Shown here: positions 6,796 to 7,155 of the stretch, in pieces
Numbering within the stretch: position 1 is the stretch's first letter
Layout: every line of letters begins with the position of its first letter
Assembly (NCBI GenBank): GCA_018659505.1
Contig: JABJMI010000153.1
Span: 1 to 7,155, forward strand
From: Planctomicrobium sp.
Lineage (GTDB): Bacteria; Planctomycetota; Planctomycetia; Planctomycetales; Planctomycetaceae
Direction of reading: 5' to 3'
DNA length: 7,155 nt
The notes under the pieces: model-generated
Seen by the model: only the letters and a program-made list of their open reading frames with translations
Databases searched by the model: none
Told to the model about the DNA's origin: nothing
Made by a program: the position numbers and the translations under genes

Positions 6796-6818
6796 GCCGG
6801 ACACTTAAAGTGTCCGGC
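6796..6818. terminator. GC-rich hairpin between convergent genes, probable bidirectional terminator
   Basis: GCCGGACAC (6796-6804) and GTGTCCGGC (6810-6818) pair perfectly around TTAAA. The symmetry can be extended to 11 bp per arm with a single central base. It lies 17 nt after the VCBS stop and 11 nt before the stop of the convergent minus-strand gene. No proper U-tract follows on the plus strand (GAGAGTTCTTCC) and only a weak AT-rich one on the minus strand, so it may act as a 3'-end stabiliser as much as a terminator. Confidence 0.65.
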
Positions 6819-6829
6819 GAGAGTTCTTC

Positions 6830-7155
6830 CTAAATATCGTTAAGCATGTTATCGCCGTCGAAGCCTAAGCTCTTGCTTTCGTTGACAATTTCGAATTGAT
6901 TTTCACTCGAAGCTTTCATGTACGCTTCGCTGACTTCCAGTTCAGCGAGGTGTAAAGTGTCTTTGATGTGCATAATTTTGGCGTCTTCGGGTTCAGTGAG
7001 CCCGATTGTTTTGAGGGCGTCTTCGATTGCGGCTTTATCGTTTTCATAAACGCAAGGAATCATCGCTCCTGTGGGATGGCTACTGGTGATGCAGTTGATT
7101 CTTGTCGATTCGGTGTTGATTTGATCTACGCAGCGTTGCAATGTGAACTCAGCGA
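6830..7155 (-). CDS. C-terminal part of a probable LarA/DUF2088-like protein, cut by the window edge
   Basis: The frame is open from the right edge to TAG at 6832-6830. No ATG lies near its beginning (only a TTG at 7141-7139), and the codons upstream of that TTG (GCT GAG TTC ACA) stay open, so this is the 3' end of a longer gene, about 107 codons visible. The visible protein contains Cys residues (RCVDQ, INCITSS, IPCVYEND), then DKAAIEDALKTIGLTEPEDA, IMHIKDTLHLAELEVSEAYM, and ends SLGFDGDNMLNDI. From memory, the order 'IP...D(R/K)xAIExALxTIG...P(E)xAxxxxI(R/K)(N/D)TLxLxxxxVSEA...FDxxGN' matches the C-termini of uncharacterised LarA-like (nickel-dependent lactate racemase N-terminal domain, DUF2088) proteins. 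The diagnostic N-terminal part is outside the window, so the assignment is tentative and no reaction is claimed. The gene converges on the VCBS gene. Confidence 0.6.
   Translation of the reverse strand, partial: AEFTLQRCVDQINTESTRINCITSSHPTGAMIPCVYENDKAAIEDALKTIGLTEPEDAKIMHIKDTLHLAELEVSEAYMKASSENQFEIVNESKSLGFDGDNMLNDI

Overview
The window looks like a piece of ordinary chromosomal core genome from a member of the Planctomycetota. This placement is inferred from protein style: a sigma-54 N-terminus of the '[20 protein letters not shown]' type, and a secreted seven-repeat VCBS/FG-GAP protein with a C-terminal 'GHSQLWWAGAKPGD' domain, both of which I associate with planctomycetes. No mobile element, CRISPR array, rRNA or tRNA was seen.

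Layout. The left two thirds (1-4760) is one run of minus-strand genes, read right to left: dnaX (4760-3012), ybaB/ebfC (3007-2654), recR (2418-1792), rpoN (1687-221) and the first 67 codons of a small unknown protein (202 to the window edge). dnaX-ybaB-recR is a widely conserved bacterial cluster linking the clamp loader, a nucleoid-associated protein and the RecFOR recombination mediator; here rpoN (sigma-54) follows it. dnaX and ybaB are 4 nt apart and probably translationally coupled. recR and rpoN are preceded by gaps of 235 and 104 nt and may have promoters of their own. A 230-bp divergent intergenic region (4761-4990) separates this block from a plus-strand gene for an exported beta-propeller protein (4991-6778). 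That gene converges on the 3' end of a minus-strand gene (6830 to the right edge) whose C-terminus resembles LarA/DUF2088-type proteins. A strong GC-rich hairpin (6796-6818) lies between the two convergent genes.

Best observation. dnaX carries an uninterrupted run of nine A residues on its coding strand (3543-3535), exactly in the Pro/Ser-rich linker after the ATPase/collar core. One inserted or one lost A leads to a stop codon within a few codons (TGA at 3525-3523 or TAA at 3529-3527). This gives a predicted gamma-like product of about 410-412 aa beside the 582-aa tau. The arrangement is that of Thermus-type dnaX transcriptional slippage. I see no evidence of a wholly new multi-gene system; the other findings are modest regulatory or domain-level points.
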